The notes under the pieces were generated by a model. It searched no databases and was not told the origin of the DNA. It saw only the letters and a program-made list of their open reading frames with translations. A stretch of DNA of 64,000 bases from Chamaecrista fasciculata (taxonomy: Eukaryota > Streptophyta > Magnoliopsida > Fabales > Fabaceae): contig QANZ01007353.1 in the NCBI GenBank assembly GCA_003254925.1, forward strand, positions 93,533 to 157,532, in the 5' to 3' direction. The position numbers and the translations under genes are program-made. Numbering within the stretch: position 1 is the stretch's first letter; each line of letters begins with the position of its first letter. Below, piece by piece: positions 23,596 to 32,337 of this stretch.

Positions 23596-24180
23596 CAAAA
23601 TTAATAGTAGAAATGTAACCAAAAAAATGGAATTAACTTATTATTGTATATATATACCTCTAACTCTTCACAATACTATTTCAAAAAACCCATGCAAAGG
23701 GATAGGATATTTATTCTTTTTGCATTCAAGAAAATAATTCAACACTAATATTCTACACAAACTCAACAGCAATAGACATTTCACCTTGTATAATGGGCAT
23801 CTAAAGAATTGTCTCCCATAGTTCGTTTTTGTATATGCTGTCAACACTACTGCTCTTCTTTCACATTTACAAAAAAGTATCCTTCGTAAGCTAGAACTTG
23901 TTTCAGATGGGTGAGATTGGTGACGGTTATTTTCTTTCTTTCATAAGCAAGAACCTGCTTCATTTTCTTTTCTTTTCTGCAACTCATCTTAGGGTCAAAC
24001 GAGATGAGCAACAAAAATGCATGAAGATTTGATTTCAGATCCTAGAGGCTTAAATTTTGATCGATGTCGTGGAGGGAGGGACCGCTAGGGTTTGGTATGA
24101 GGGATAAACTTTAGACACAAAATGCACGAAAGCTCATTAATTTTCATTTAATTTTTTTATTTAGTTATATTATCTGATAT
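23596..24180. other. Intergenic, no gene seen
   Basis: Perhaps upstream sequence carried with the heme-oxygenase fragment that follows, but no frame or element end can be supported. Confidence 0.4.
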
Positions 24181-24295
24181 ATATATATAGGTTTCTTTAC
24201 CCCAGAAAACATGAGGGTTTACTCACTCGATCACTCCCCAAATCTAATTTTTTAAAACTTACCTCTAAATCTGAACTCAAATTTCACTCACTCTC

Positions 24296-24712
24296 ATGGC
24301 TTCTCTAACCCCAATTTCTCAATTTAAATCCCTTTTCATCGAGCCCCGTATCAGAGCTTCCCGTTTGCCGACTGTCGTCGCGACCCCAAGATTCGGCTCC
24401 TCTTTCTTGCCTCGACAGTTCTCTCTGCAATTCCGAGCTCCAAATGGGTTTTCGAGGACTCCCATGAGGGTTGTCGTTGTTTCCGCAACCACGGCCGAGA
24501 AACCCAAGAAGCGATATGCGGGTGAATCTAAAGGGTTTGTGGCAACGAATCTGCATAGAAGGAGCAAGTTAAAGAGGGCTGAGACAGAGGATGAAGGTGA
24601 ACAGTTGGCGGCGGCGATGCAGGTTATGCAGTGGAAAGTGATGGAGGGTCGGCGGCGATGGAGTTTTAGGAGTTCTTTTATTTATTTATTTTTTTTGTTA
24701 ATTTCTCATTAA
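24296..24712 (+). pseudogene. Heme oxygenase 1 (HO1/HY1-type) exon-1 fragment
   Basis: The frame starts MASLTPISQ and continues as a Ser/Arg-rich, acid-poor stretch typical of a chloroplast transit peptide. It reaches VVVSATTAEKPKKRYAGESKGFV at residues 59-80, printed here only by its ends (VVVSATTAEK, KKRYAGESKGFV). That is the known junction of the transit peptide and mature plastid heme oxygenase 1. After KGFV about 18 bp (the family's V-E-E-M-R-F) are missing. A one-base loss at about 24562 then shifts the frame; the following bases still resemble the family's LHTK-x-Q-x-KEG in another frame. No later exons follow. HO1 makes biliverdin for phytochrome chromophore. This piece lies next to a Mutator-like terminal repeat (25010-25335), so it is best read as a captured exon rather than a gene. 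Confidence 0.82.
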
Positions 24713-24772
24713 TTTACTCGTTAATTTACTTTTGACTAAAATCCTAAATTGGTCCGAGTAGTTTTAAAATTA

Positions 24773-24980
24773 AGTAAACTAACAATTTGGTCTATAAAAA
24801 ATCACTAAGTTGATAACTCAGTCATTGAAAGATTAAAATGTACAATTTAATCGTTGAAAGATCAAAATGGTATAATTTTAGTCTCTGAAAGATTAAAAAT
24901 GGTGTACTAATTAGTCATTTTTAAGGATTAAATAGTATACTATTTTAATCATTCAGGGACTAAATTGACAGAAATTAAGC
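24773..24980. mobile_element. Degenerate Mutator-type MITE
   Basis: AGTAAACTAACAATTTGGTC at the left and repeated GAAAGATxAAAATGGT phrases match the intact MITE at 52691-52956. The right end is worn and no target duplication is visible. Confidence 0.6.
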
Positions 24981-25009
24981 AGTATCCCTTAGGTTCATGA
25001 GCTGTATAT

Positions 25010-25335
25010 TTGTCTTTTGAGGTTCTAAGGACTATTTTGATAAAGATCATAAACTTTTGGGATTAAAGTGTAATTAAATCAGAACCTATTCAAAAGAAAT
25101 CTTATGAAAAGGAAAGGGAAATGACTTAAACGCATAAGAGAAGACTTTTTGAGAGGTTTTTGACATTTTAACGTGGTCACAATCACATTTGCCGTTAAAT
25201 CCTAACGGAAATAAAGCACAGGGGACCAATTCGCTAACGGAGCAAACCACGGGGCACCAAACTGCAAAAATTTTTCTTTCAGGGTACCAAAGTGGAACCG
25301 CCCCTAATTACAGGGTACCAAACTGCAATTTACCC
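25010..25335 (-). repeat. Mutator-like terminal repeat, same family as the Pack-MULE
   Basis: Reads TTTGTCTTTTGAGGTTCTAA at the left and ends ACTGCAATTTACCC at 25335. It is nearly the same as the right terminal repeat at 37178-37629 but lacks about 120 internal bases. It lies in the orientation of a right end, downstream of the heme-oxygenase fragment. The partner left end was not found between 22 and 24 kb, so the element is probably truncated. Confidence 0.8.
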
Positions 25336-26099
25336 TTTTTTTTTTTTTGTAACAAAGTGATGGTATATGATCGTTGTAGCGACATATATATATTCACGTA
25401 TTTATTATATCTATTCCCTAAAATTAACTTCTATCTGGCTACAGTGTAAAGTCTTCATTCATTATTCATTCATACTCTATAATTTTTGGTTTTATGCGAA
25501 AGTTACTGCTTTACTGGTCAAATCCTTCAATTCTTCCTTCACTTTATTATTTTGTTGCATCTCTTTGTAAGAACTAAGAAGTGGCGTGCATGGAGATACC
25601 CTAAGACTAAGACCTATATATCTATTTATCCATCTATGTACATGAACATTGGTAATGACAAGTGATAGATGAGAGTAGGTATAGTATAGCTAGCTAGCTA
25701 TATTTTTATAAATATAAATATTCATACATTAATATATATATATATATATTTAACTAGCTAGGGTTTTGGGACTTAGGTTTTAGGTGTTGTTAGGTTACGT
25801 TTTGTGCAGTGTTATTGTCCTTGCCCTACCATATATAGGACGACTTACCCTTACACCTATACAAGATAAAACCTCGCCATTTCAAGCAACAGTTGCATTG
25901 GAAATTGAATGAAATAATGAATGCCATTTCAAATATGTATATATAAAGATATATATGGAGAATATTTATTATTTAATTCTTAAATTTATATTAAACTAAT
26001 TGTATATTTTTCTTTGAATTATTGTAATTATTAATAGTTTAATCTTTGGATATTAAAAAGTAGATAAAAGTTTTTTTTTTGGTATTTGCAAAGTATATA
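25336..26099. other. A+T-rich intergenic sequence
   Basis: No gene seen. TA microsatellite at about 25733-25750 and a TAGC-repeat stretch near 25690. Confidence 0.5.
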
Positions 26100-26440
26100 G
26101 TCATTTACTCATTTTTAATTATATTCTCAAATTTTTTTTATCGATTATATCATACCCACAAAGTATGAGGTCACTTTCAGTTATATTTTAAACGTTTTTT
26201 AAGTCAATTATATTCTCAATTTTTTCCTTTATTTTTTCAATTGTACCTCTAAATTGGGAGTGTAAATTTGAAGGTACAATTGACTCAAATGTTAAACATT
26301 TGGTTTATAATTGACAAAAAAAAAACTTTAAGGATATAACTGAAACTGTCTTCATACTTTGAGGGTACAATTGACTAAAAAACACTTTATGGGTATAACT
26401 GAAAATGACTGCATACTTCAAAGGTACAAATATATAATAC
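26100..26440. mobile_element. Degenerate foldback element
   Basis: Inverted and direct GGTACAATTGACT / AGTCAATTATA and CAAAGTATGAGGTCACTTTC phrases surround a short centre. It resembles the outer end of the 5875-6570 element (GGGGTCATTTTCAGTTATAC). No target duplication is visible. Confidence 0.5.
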
Positions 26441-26890
26441 TTTTACCTAAAAAGTAGTACAAATTTAGAATTGAAAATTACTAATTTAATATAAATTTAG
26501 GAACTAAAGAATATAAAATCAATTCAAATTTAAGGATAAAATTGTCATTAAAAACTAAATAGTTAATAATTGAATTGTTTTTTTATAACATCAATTAAAA
26601 ATATTTGAAGAATTAAATTATATATTTTAATTATCGAAAGAGTCTCTCAATATAAATTCAAATAACAAGTAATAAATTTTTTCGTATATATGGGTTATTA
26701 TTTTGATGCGATGATAATTTTCAAAGGTATTTTTTTTGGAACCAAACACAGACAATCATTACCACTGCACACAAACTCTCAAGCCTTTGCTTAGGAAATG
26801 CAAAAAACTGAGGAATTTTCCATATATTGCTCGGCTCCATTATGTCATACAATAGCTGTAATTCACATTCTCATTTAAAGGAAAAAGGAA

Positions 26891-27150
26891 AATAGATTAA
26901 TTAGCCCATATTATCATAACTTTTTTTCTATTTAAAGATGTATATTTCGTTCGGTCTAGTTATTTTGTTACTATTAGATTTTATGATTAGTTCTTAATAT
27001 ATTGATTGTTTAAACTAATCAATATATAATGTTATTTTTAATTCTTGTTCTTAATATTTCGTTCGGTCTAGCCCACATTATACTGATTAGTTTATTTTAT
27101 TTAATAGATTAATTAGCCCATAATATCATAACTTTTTTTCCATTTAGATT
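26891..27150. repeat. Direct repeat of ~45 bp, 216 bp apart
   Basis: AATAGATTAATTAGCCCATA starts at 26891 and again at 27107, each followed by TATCATAACTTTTTTTC. A second shared piece, ATTTCGTTCGGTCTAG, lies between them. This is a diverged tandem duplication. Confidence 0.75.
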
Positions 27151-27169
27151 TGCTAAAGTACAGTTTTTA

Positions 27170-27510
27170 AACTAATAGATTAAGTATTTTCTTTTTTTCT
27201 TTTAAACGTATCTTAAATAGTAATAGAATAAACTAATAATTTAATCTTTAAAAGATTATTGAATTGGCAATTTAATTATTGAAAAATTTAAATATTTAAA
27301 TGCACAATTTAATATTTAAAAAATTAAAATAATATATTGTTTATTCCATTAAAAATCAGAACGATATACTACACATTTAGTCATAAAAATGACTAATGAG
27401 TTTATTATTTTCATCTTTTAAAAAGTAAACTATATTTTTGTATATTTCAATATTCTAGAGACCAAATTAATAATTCAATAATTTTTCAAGATGAAATTAT
27501 TAACTTGATG
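27170..27510. repeat. Degenerate MITE related to 52691-52956
   Basis: AATAATTTAATCTTTAAAAG phrases on the left are inverted near 27460-27500 (CAAATTAATAATTCAATAAT). The termini are worn. Confidence 0.4.
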
Positions 27511-27689
27511 ATAACAATACTTACCAATCAGTAGACACCTGTTAAAGAAATTCTTATATAAGTATTGCTTGAATAATTTATCAATTATCCTTTTTTATAA
27601 ACAAGGTGAGAATGTATGGATTTCAGCCCTACTACCCTATTAAAAGTTTTTCTTAAAAGAAAGTGGGAGAACATATCTAATTAAAAGTG

Positions 27690-27969
27690 ACTAAAACTCT
27701 ATTTTGGTCCTCTAAGTATTACCTTTTTCTCAATTTGGTCCTCCTTAAATTTCCTCCTTCTTTCCAATTTTTAACAAAATTAGTGATGTGACGCTATTAA
27801 ATAATGACACAAAGTCTGTTCCACTATATATCATCATTTAATTTAACACACCATTATTTAATAGTACCACAAACATTTGTGGAGGACCAAATTGATAAAA
27901 AAAAGATTTAAGGAAGACCAAATTAAAAAAAAAAGGTAATATGTGAGGGACTAAAATAAAGTTTTGGTC
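27690..27969. mobile_element. Mutator-type MITE with perfect 10-bp target duplication
   Basis: Ends GACTAAAACTCTATTTTGGT and inverted AATAAAGTTTTGGTC. Flanks AATTAAAAGT (27680-27689) and AATTAAAAGT (27970-27979) are identical. The right flank overlaps the target duplication of the adjacent Pack-MULE. Confidence 0.9.
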
Positions 27970-27983
27970 AATTAAAAGTTAAA

Positions 27984-28372
27984 GGGTAAATTGCACTTTG
28001 GTACCCTGTGGTTAGGGGCGATTCCACTTTGGTACCCTGAAAGAAAAATTTTTGCAGTTTGGTGTCTCGTGGTTTGCTCCGTTAGCGAATTGGTCCCCTG
28101 TGCTTTATTTCCGTTAGGATTTAACGGAAAATGTAATTGTGACCACGTTAAAATGTCAAAAACCTCCCAACAAGTCTTCTCTTATGCGTTTAAGTCCTTT
28201 CCCTTTACTAAAAGGGATCAAAACATAAAGAAAACAGAAACTAAAGAGTACATATATAATTTTATTGTTGAGTTGAAATTAATTATAAAAGGGTCCTGAT
28301 TTAATTACACTTTAATCCCAAAAGTTTATGATCTTTATCAAAATAGTCCTTAGAACCTCAAAAGACAAATGA
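27984..28372 (+). repeat. Pack-MULE left terminal inverted repeat
   Basis: Inverse of 37178-37629. Shares GGTTTGCTCCGTTAGCGAAT, GACATTTT-type and CTTATGCGTTTAAGTCCTTT segments. Lacks a ~60-bp stretch present near 37275-37330 of the right repeat. Confidence 0.9.
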
Positions 28373-28426
28373 GCATCTATGATTAATAAAAAAAATCCCC
28401 ATATTCAACTACCAGAAACTGAAATT

Positions 28427-28552
28427 TTCATTCAAGTACACTACAAACAAATCAAAACCCCCAAATTTTTCCAAAATCAAGCCCCACAAATTACCCCACA
28501 AATTTCATTCAAGTACACTACAAACAAATCAAAACCCCTAAATTTTTCCAAA
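28427..28552. repeat. Direct repeat, 2 x ~50 bp, period 76
   Basis: TTCATTCAAGTACACTACAA starts at 28427 and 28503 and continues through AATTTTTCCAAAAT in both copies. It lies just inside the Pack-MULE left terminal repeat. Confidence 0.85.
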
Positions 28553-28880
28553 ATTGTCCCGTTATGTCCACGTCAGCACCCGTTATCCTAAAAAAAATTG
28601 TCACGTCAATAAAAAAATGACACATCAGCATTTCCTCATTGCACTTATAGGTCCCTGACCCATTTTGATAAGAAAGAAGAAATAAGGTTGGAGTTTTAAT
28701 TTATTTCACACCAACTTCTCTCTAGTCTCTCTCTCTCTCTCGTCTTCTTCATTAGTTAACCCCAAAACTCCCTTTGTCTCTACCCTCAAAAGAACAAAAG
28801 GGTTTCAAGATTAAACCAAATCCTCTAACCCCAAATCTCAATTTTCTTCTCTAATCAAACCTTGTTATAGAATTTGAGAT

Positions 28881-29057
28881 ATGTCTTCTCAAATTCAACC
28901 TCAGCAACCTCTTCAAAATTACCCTATGAATGTCTTAGAACAACCTCCTTCACATCATTCAAATGGGTCTTTTGAGACAGTTTTTCAACTGAATTCCAAA
29001 CTTGATGACTTCAACGCATCACATGTATTTCATAAAGAGCACAAAATCCAAAATTGA
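28881..29057 (+). pseudogene. Captured host exon fragment, parent unknown
   Basis: An ATG at 28881 follows a CT-rich, leader-like stretch (28700-28880), as in a plant promoter plus 5' UTR. The frame begins MSSQIQPQQPLQNYPMNVL and contains PPSHHSNGSF, then ends at a stop at about 29055 after some 58 codons. It is Gln/Pro/Asn-rich. I do not recognise the parent gene with confidence; small plant membrane proteins with a similar SHHSNGSF start exist, but that is only an impression. The LINE inserts just after it. It is probably not a gene by itself. Confidence 0.4.
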
Positions 29058-29072
29058 AGAAAGCATTGAAAC

Positions 29073-29087
29073 AAAAAGCGCATAATA
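29073..29087. repeat. LINE target-site duplication, left copy
   Basis: AAAAAGCGCATAATA, repeated at 36431-36445 directly after the poly(A) tract. Confidence 0.9.
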
Positions 29088-30024
29088 AGTCTATAGCAGT
29101 GAAAACTCGTCGCTCGGCGTCTGAGTTCTTCCAAAAACCCTAGAAGGGTTCATCAATCGCCAAGTGCGATTCGCTTCCACTCAAAGGTCCCTGCCCTCAT
29201 CAAGCAGAGAGAGAGAGTATTCTTGATTCAAGTAACCGAAATTTCGTTCGTGACATCAATTAAAGCGCATTTATTAGCATCATTAAGGCAGTCTGTTCAC
29301 GCTTCCACAAAAAATCCCATTCACAAATTGTGATTAAGAATTTTTTTTCTCGAAATCCCACTCACAGAGAGAGTTCAGGCAAGGTTTCGAAATGATTATC
29401 CTAGAGTTTAGCCCCTTATCCCCTCGTAGGCATAGATTTCCTCTGGAGTAGATTTCGCTGCATGCAGAAGGGCTGGATCTGAAGTTTTTCGGCGGATTTC
29501 ATATTCTCCCAAGGCGAATCCCAAATCCGGCGGCTTCTGAGCCTCCAGATAAGTTATAGATCCATTTTCGCTCTCTTTCCTTTTTTGATCCTATCTGTCT
29601 TGTCTGGTGATTGGGTATTGAATGTCTAGTAAATTGTTTCGCATTAATGTATCATGCATGCTGTAACGTCTTGAAAGTTAATTTTCTTTAGATTGCTCTT
29701 CATGCGTAGTATCCTTATCATTAGATTACAGTAGATTTTTCCTCCTGCTTTTTCTTGCTGTTCGTCGTCTCTTCGTTTCCCCTGCTTATCCTGATTCTTG
29801 GCCTCCTCCCTCCTTTTTTGCACTGACGAAACATTTATGACTAGTAGGCTAGTCTGCCTAGTAACGACCTTCCAATTCCCTTGATTCGCCTCTGTTTCTC
29901 CCTCTTCTCCCTTCCTCCCATTAGTATTTATTCTCTGTCTGGCATTATGTGTCGAAAAGCACATCTTCTGCCTGACCTTAGTGAGAAACTCTCTAAAACC
30001 CACTATCCCAAACCGAAATTCAAA

Positions 30025-32337
30025 ATGGAAAACCAAAGAGAGATTAATTGGACAGATTCGAGTGATAGTGAGACTGATGTAATCATAGACGAATCTGCTG
30101 ACAGGGATGATGTTAGGCATCCCCGTTCTCCTCCTCGCAGGAGGATTGCTAGAGGACCCCTTGTACGGGTCAATGAAGCACGAGTAGAGGACTATCGTCG
30201 TTATTGGAGAAAATGCTTGATTGGCAGCTTCATCGACGAGAGAAAGTTCACGGTGAGAAGGGTCCAGGCTCTCATTAACGAATTTTGGAACTTGAGAGGT
30301 GAAGCCCGTGTGGTAGGCGGTACAGACAGTAACTTCATCATTTACTTTTCCAATGATGAAGAGAGGCTGTTCATTCAAACGGAGGGGCCGTGGTCATTGC
30401 AAAGTGGGTTGTTCTTTTGTGCTCCGTGGGAACCCAACATTGTTCTCTCGGCCTATAAAGTCACAGAAATCCCGGTTTGGGTTCAACTGTGGGGTCTCCC
30501 ACTGGAATTCCAGGTCCCTGATATTGCGAGAGCCTTATGTAGTATATTTGGGGAGGTTTTAAATGTGGACTGGGCACCAACTATACCGAGAAACCTACGT
30601 TTCATGCGGGTTCGTGTCCGTATCCCAATTAGACAACCTCTTATAATGGGTTTAGTACTACAATCCGACCACCATATGTTTTGGATCCAATGTAGGTATG
30701 AGAGCCTCTTTAGATTGTGTTTGGGCTGTGGAAGGATTGGCCACACCTCCCCAGCTTGTACTTGGAGTGAACAGCGGAGAGCCTCGGCCCTATATGACCA
30801 AATGAATGTCATAAATCAATTTGTGGGACTGGAAACAGGATATATGGTTTCCAGATTCCACTTTGTTAATGAGGCGAGAGCTTTCCTGAACAACAATAAT
30901 AGAAGATCGACTAGGATCACCCAAAGACAATATGCTCATGGTCCTGACCTTTTCCCTCTAAGACAACCATTGCTGGAATATGATTATGATCCTTTAGGTT
31001 TCTTTGATGAACAGGGGAATTATGGTAATCACTCAAATGTTACGAACCCCAATGTCAATGCATATGGCCCACACCCTTTGTTCCCTTTGGAACCTCCAGA
31101 GGAAGATCCTGAAGAGGACCCAATGGAAGAGGAATTGAATATTGTCATTGACAACGAGGAAGGCAATGGCTTTCTTGGGGACCACAATTTCTCCCCCAAT
31201 TCTACTGAGGAAGAGGAGGATCTTTCTGATGACCAAGTGGTCCCTGAAGAAAATCAAAATAATGATCATAACACTGAATTAAATGCTGCTGTCCCGAGTC
31301 TTGCCGAAGCTGCTAACTCCACCTTTCAAAGGGAAGTTATTAGTGTGCAGGAGATTGAGGAACTGGAAGCAGATCCTGAGAGATACTCTGAAGTGGTAAG
31401 GCTTTACACCACTCCTCAGGAAAACATTTTTCCCCTCCCACGTCAGGAGATTGTTCACTTCTTGGAATTAGAGGATAATGGGAGTCAAAAAGAGTATCCC
31501 CTGAGTTGGATGGAGTGTGAAGATGTAGGAATGGTTATGAGTACGGGAAGGCTGATGTGGGATCCAATTACTTACCCTTTCTTCAATGAGGATAATGAGT
31601 TATCACTTGCAGAGGATGTTAACTTCTGGTGCCAGTCTTGCACTCTCTTCGAAAACTCTTTCTATAAACCTATTGAATCTCACCACTCACCCCAAAGAGA
31701 GGAGGGGAGTGCATCGGGTCATGGGGGTAGTGCAAACAAAGAGGATAGTATTACTGTGGGTACTATCACACCACTGCCACCTAGGAACACCCTGGCTGGT
31801 AATTTTCTCTTCTCCCGATCACCCCAAGAGCTACTGAACACCCATTTCGCTTCTGCTATCAGCAATGGGGAACCTGTACACCCTCGGACCATCCTCAAGA
31901 ACATTTGGGAATTTATTCAAATGCAGGTTGGCTATTCTGGTACGGGCCAAATAATTTTTTCCTCTGAAGAACACAACAATTCTCTGACTACTCGGAGATC
32001 TCATGGGGAATCTACCAGGAATGATCTCCACAGCAGGAAAAGAGGATGGGGTGAAGATGATAGTCAGCTGATTAGTTATGATAGGAAGTCCAAAAAACCA
32101 AAATGCTGGACTGTTGAAATCATGCTTCCCCCGAGAAAGAGAAAAGGGGTTATTATTGAAGAAATTAGCGAGGAAGAAGATATAGGATCTCCTAAAAGGG
32201 CGAAGTCTGAAGATTCGGACACAGATACGAGGCCAGAGAGAGAAGAGGAACACTTGGATAAGTTATGTGAGATGCTGAAGAACTTCTCAATAGGTTTTAG
32301 GGTGGTTGTACCAAAACAACCCCCCGAGGAGCCATGA
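30025..32337 (+). CDS. LINE ORF1 protein (DUF4283, CCHC knuckle)
   Basis: An open frame of 770 residues from ATG 30025; the frame is open further upstream, but this ATG opens an acidic start (MENQREINWTDSSDSETD) typical of plant L1 ORF1. A DUF4283 domain lies at about residues 57-152, with the PVWVQLWGLPLEF signature. A zinc knuckle C-x2-C-x4-H-x4-C follows at C232, C235, H240 and C245. The middle is Asp/Glu-rich. The C-terminal part has basic clusters (PPRKRKG, KRAKSEDSD) that could act as nuclear localisation signals. ORF1 proteins bind the LINE RNA and form the retrotransposition particle. No break is visible, so this half of the element might still be translated. Its stop codon overlaps the ORF2 start. 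Confidence 0.93.
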   Translation: MENQREINWTDSSDSETDVIIDESADRDDVRHPRSPPRRRIARGPLVRVNEARVEDYRRYWRKCLIGSFIDERKFTVRRVQALINEFWNLRGEARVVGGTDSNFIIYFSNDEERLFIQTEGPWSLQSGLFFCAPWEPNIVLSAYKVTEIPVWVQLWGLPLEFQVPDIARALCSIFGEVLNVDWAPTIPRNLRFMRVRVRIPIRQPLIMGLVLQSDHHMFWIQCRYESLFRLCLGCGRIGHTSPACTWSEQRRASALYDQMNVINQFVGLETGYMVSRFHFVNEARAFLNNNNRRSTRITQRQYAHGPDLFPLRQPLLEYDYDPLGFFDEQGNYGNHSNVTNPNVNAYGPHPLFPLEPPEEDPEEDPMEEELNIVIDNEEGNGFLGDHNFSPNSTEEEEDLSDDQVVPEENQNNDHNTELNAAVPSLAEAANSTFQREVISVQEIEELEADPERYSEVVRLYTTPQENIFPLPRQEIVHFLELEDNGSQKEYPLSWMECEDVGMVMSTGRLMWDPITYPFFNEDNELSLAEDVNFWCQSCTLFENSFYKPIESHHSPQREEGSASGHGGSANKEDSITVGTITPLPPRNTLAGNFLFSRSPQELLNTHFASAISNGEPVHPRTILKNIWEFIQMQVGYSGTGQIIFSSEEHNNSLTTRRSHGESTRNDLHSRKRGWGEDDSQLISYDRKSKKPKCWTVEIMLPPRKRKGVIIEEISEEEDIGSPKRAKSEDSDTDTRPEREEEHLDKLCEMLKNFSIGFRVVVPKQPPEEP

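Noticed and set aside
24296-24712. Functional heme oxygenase gene
   Set aside because: Only exon-1 sequence is present, followed by a deletion and frameshift and no catalytic region.
29644-30378. 244-codon minus-strand frame at the start of the LINE
   Set aside because: Antisense shadow of the ORF1 leader and DUF4283 region, with no recognisable domain.
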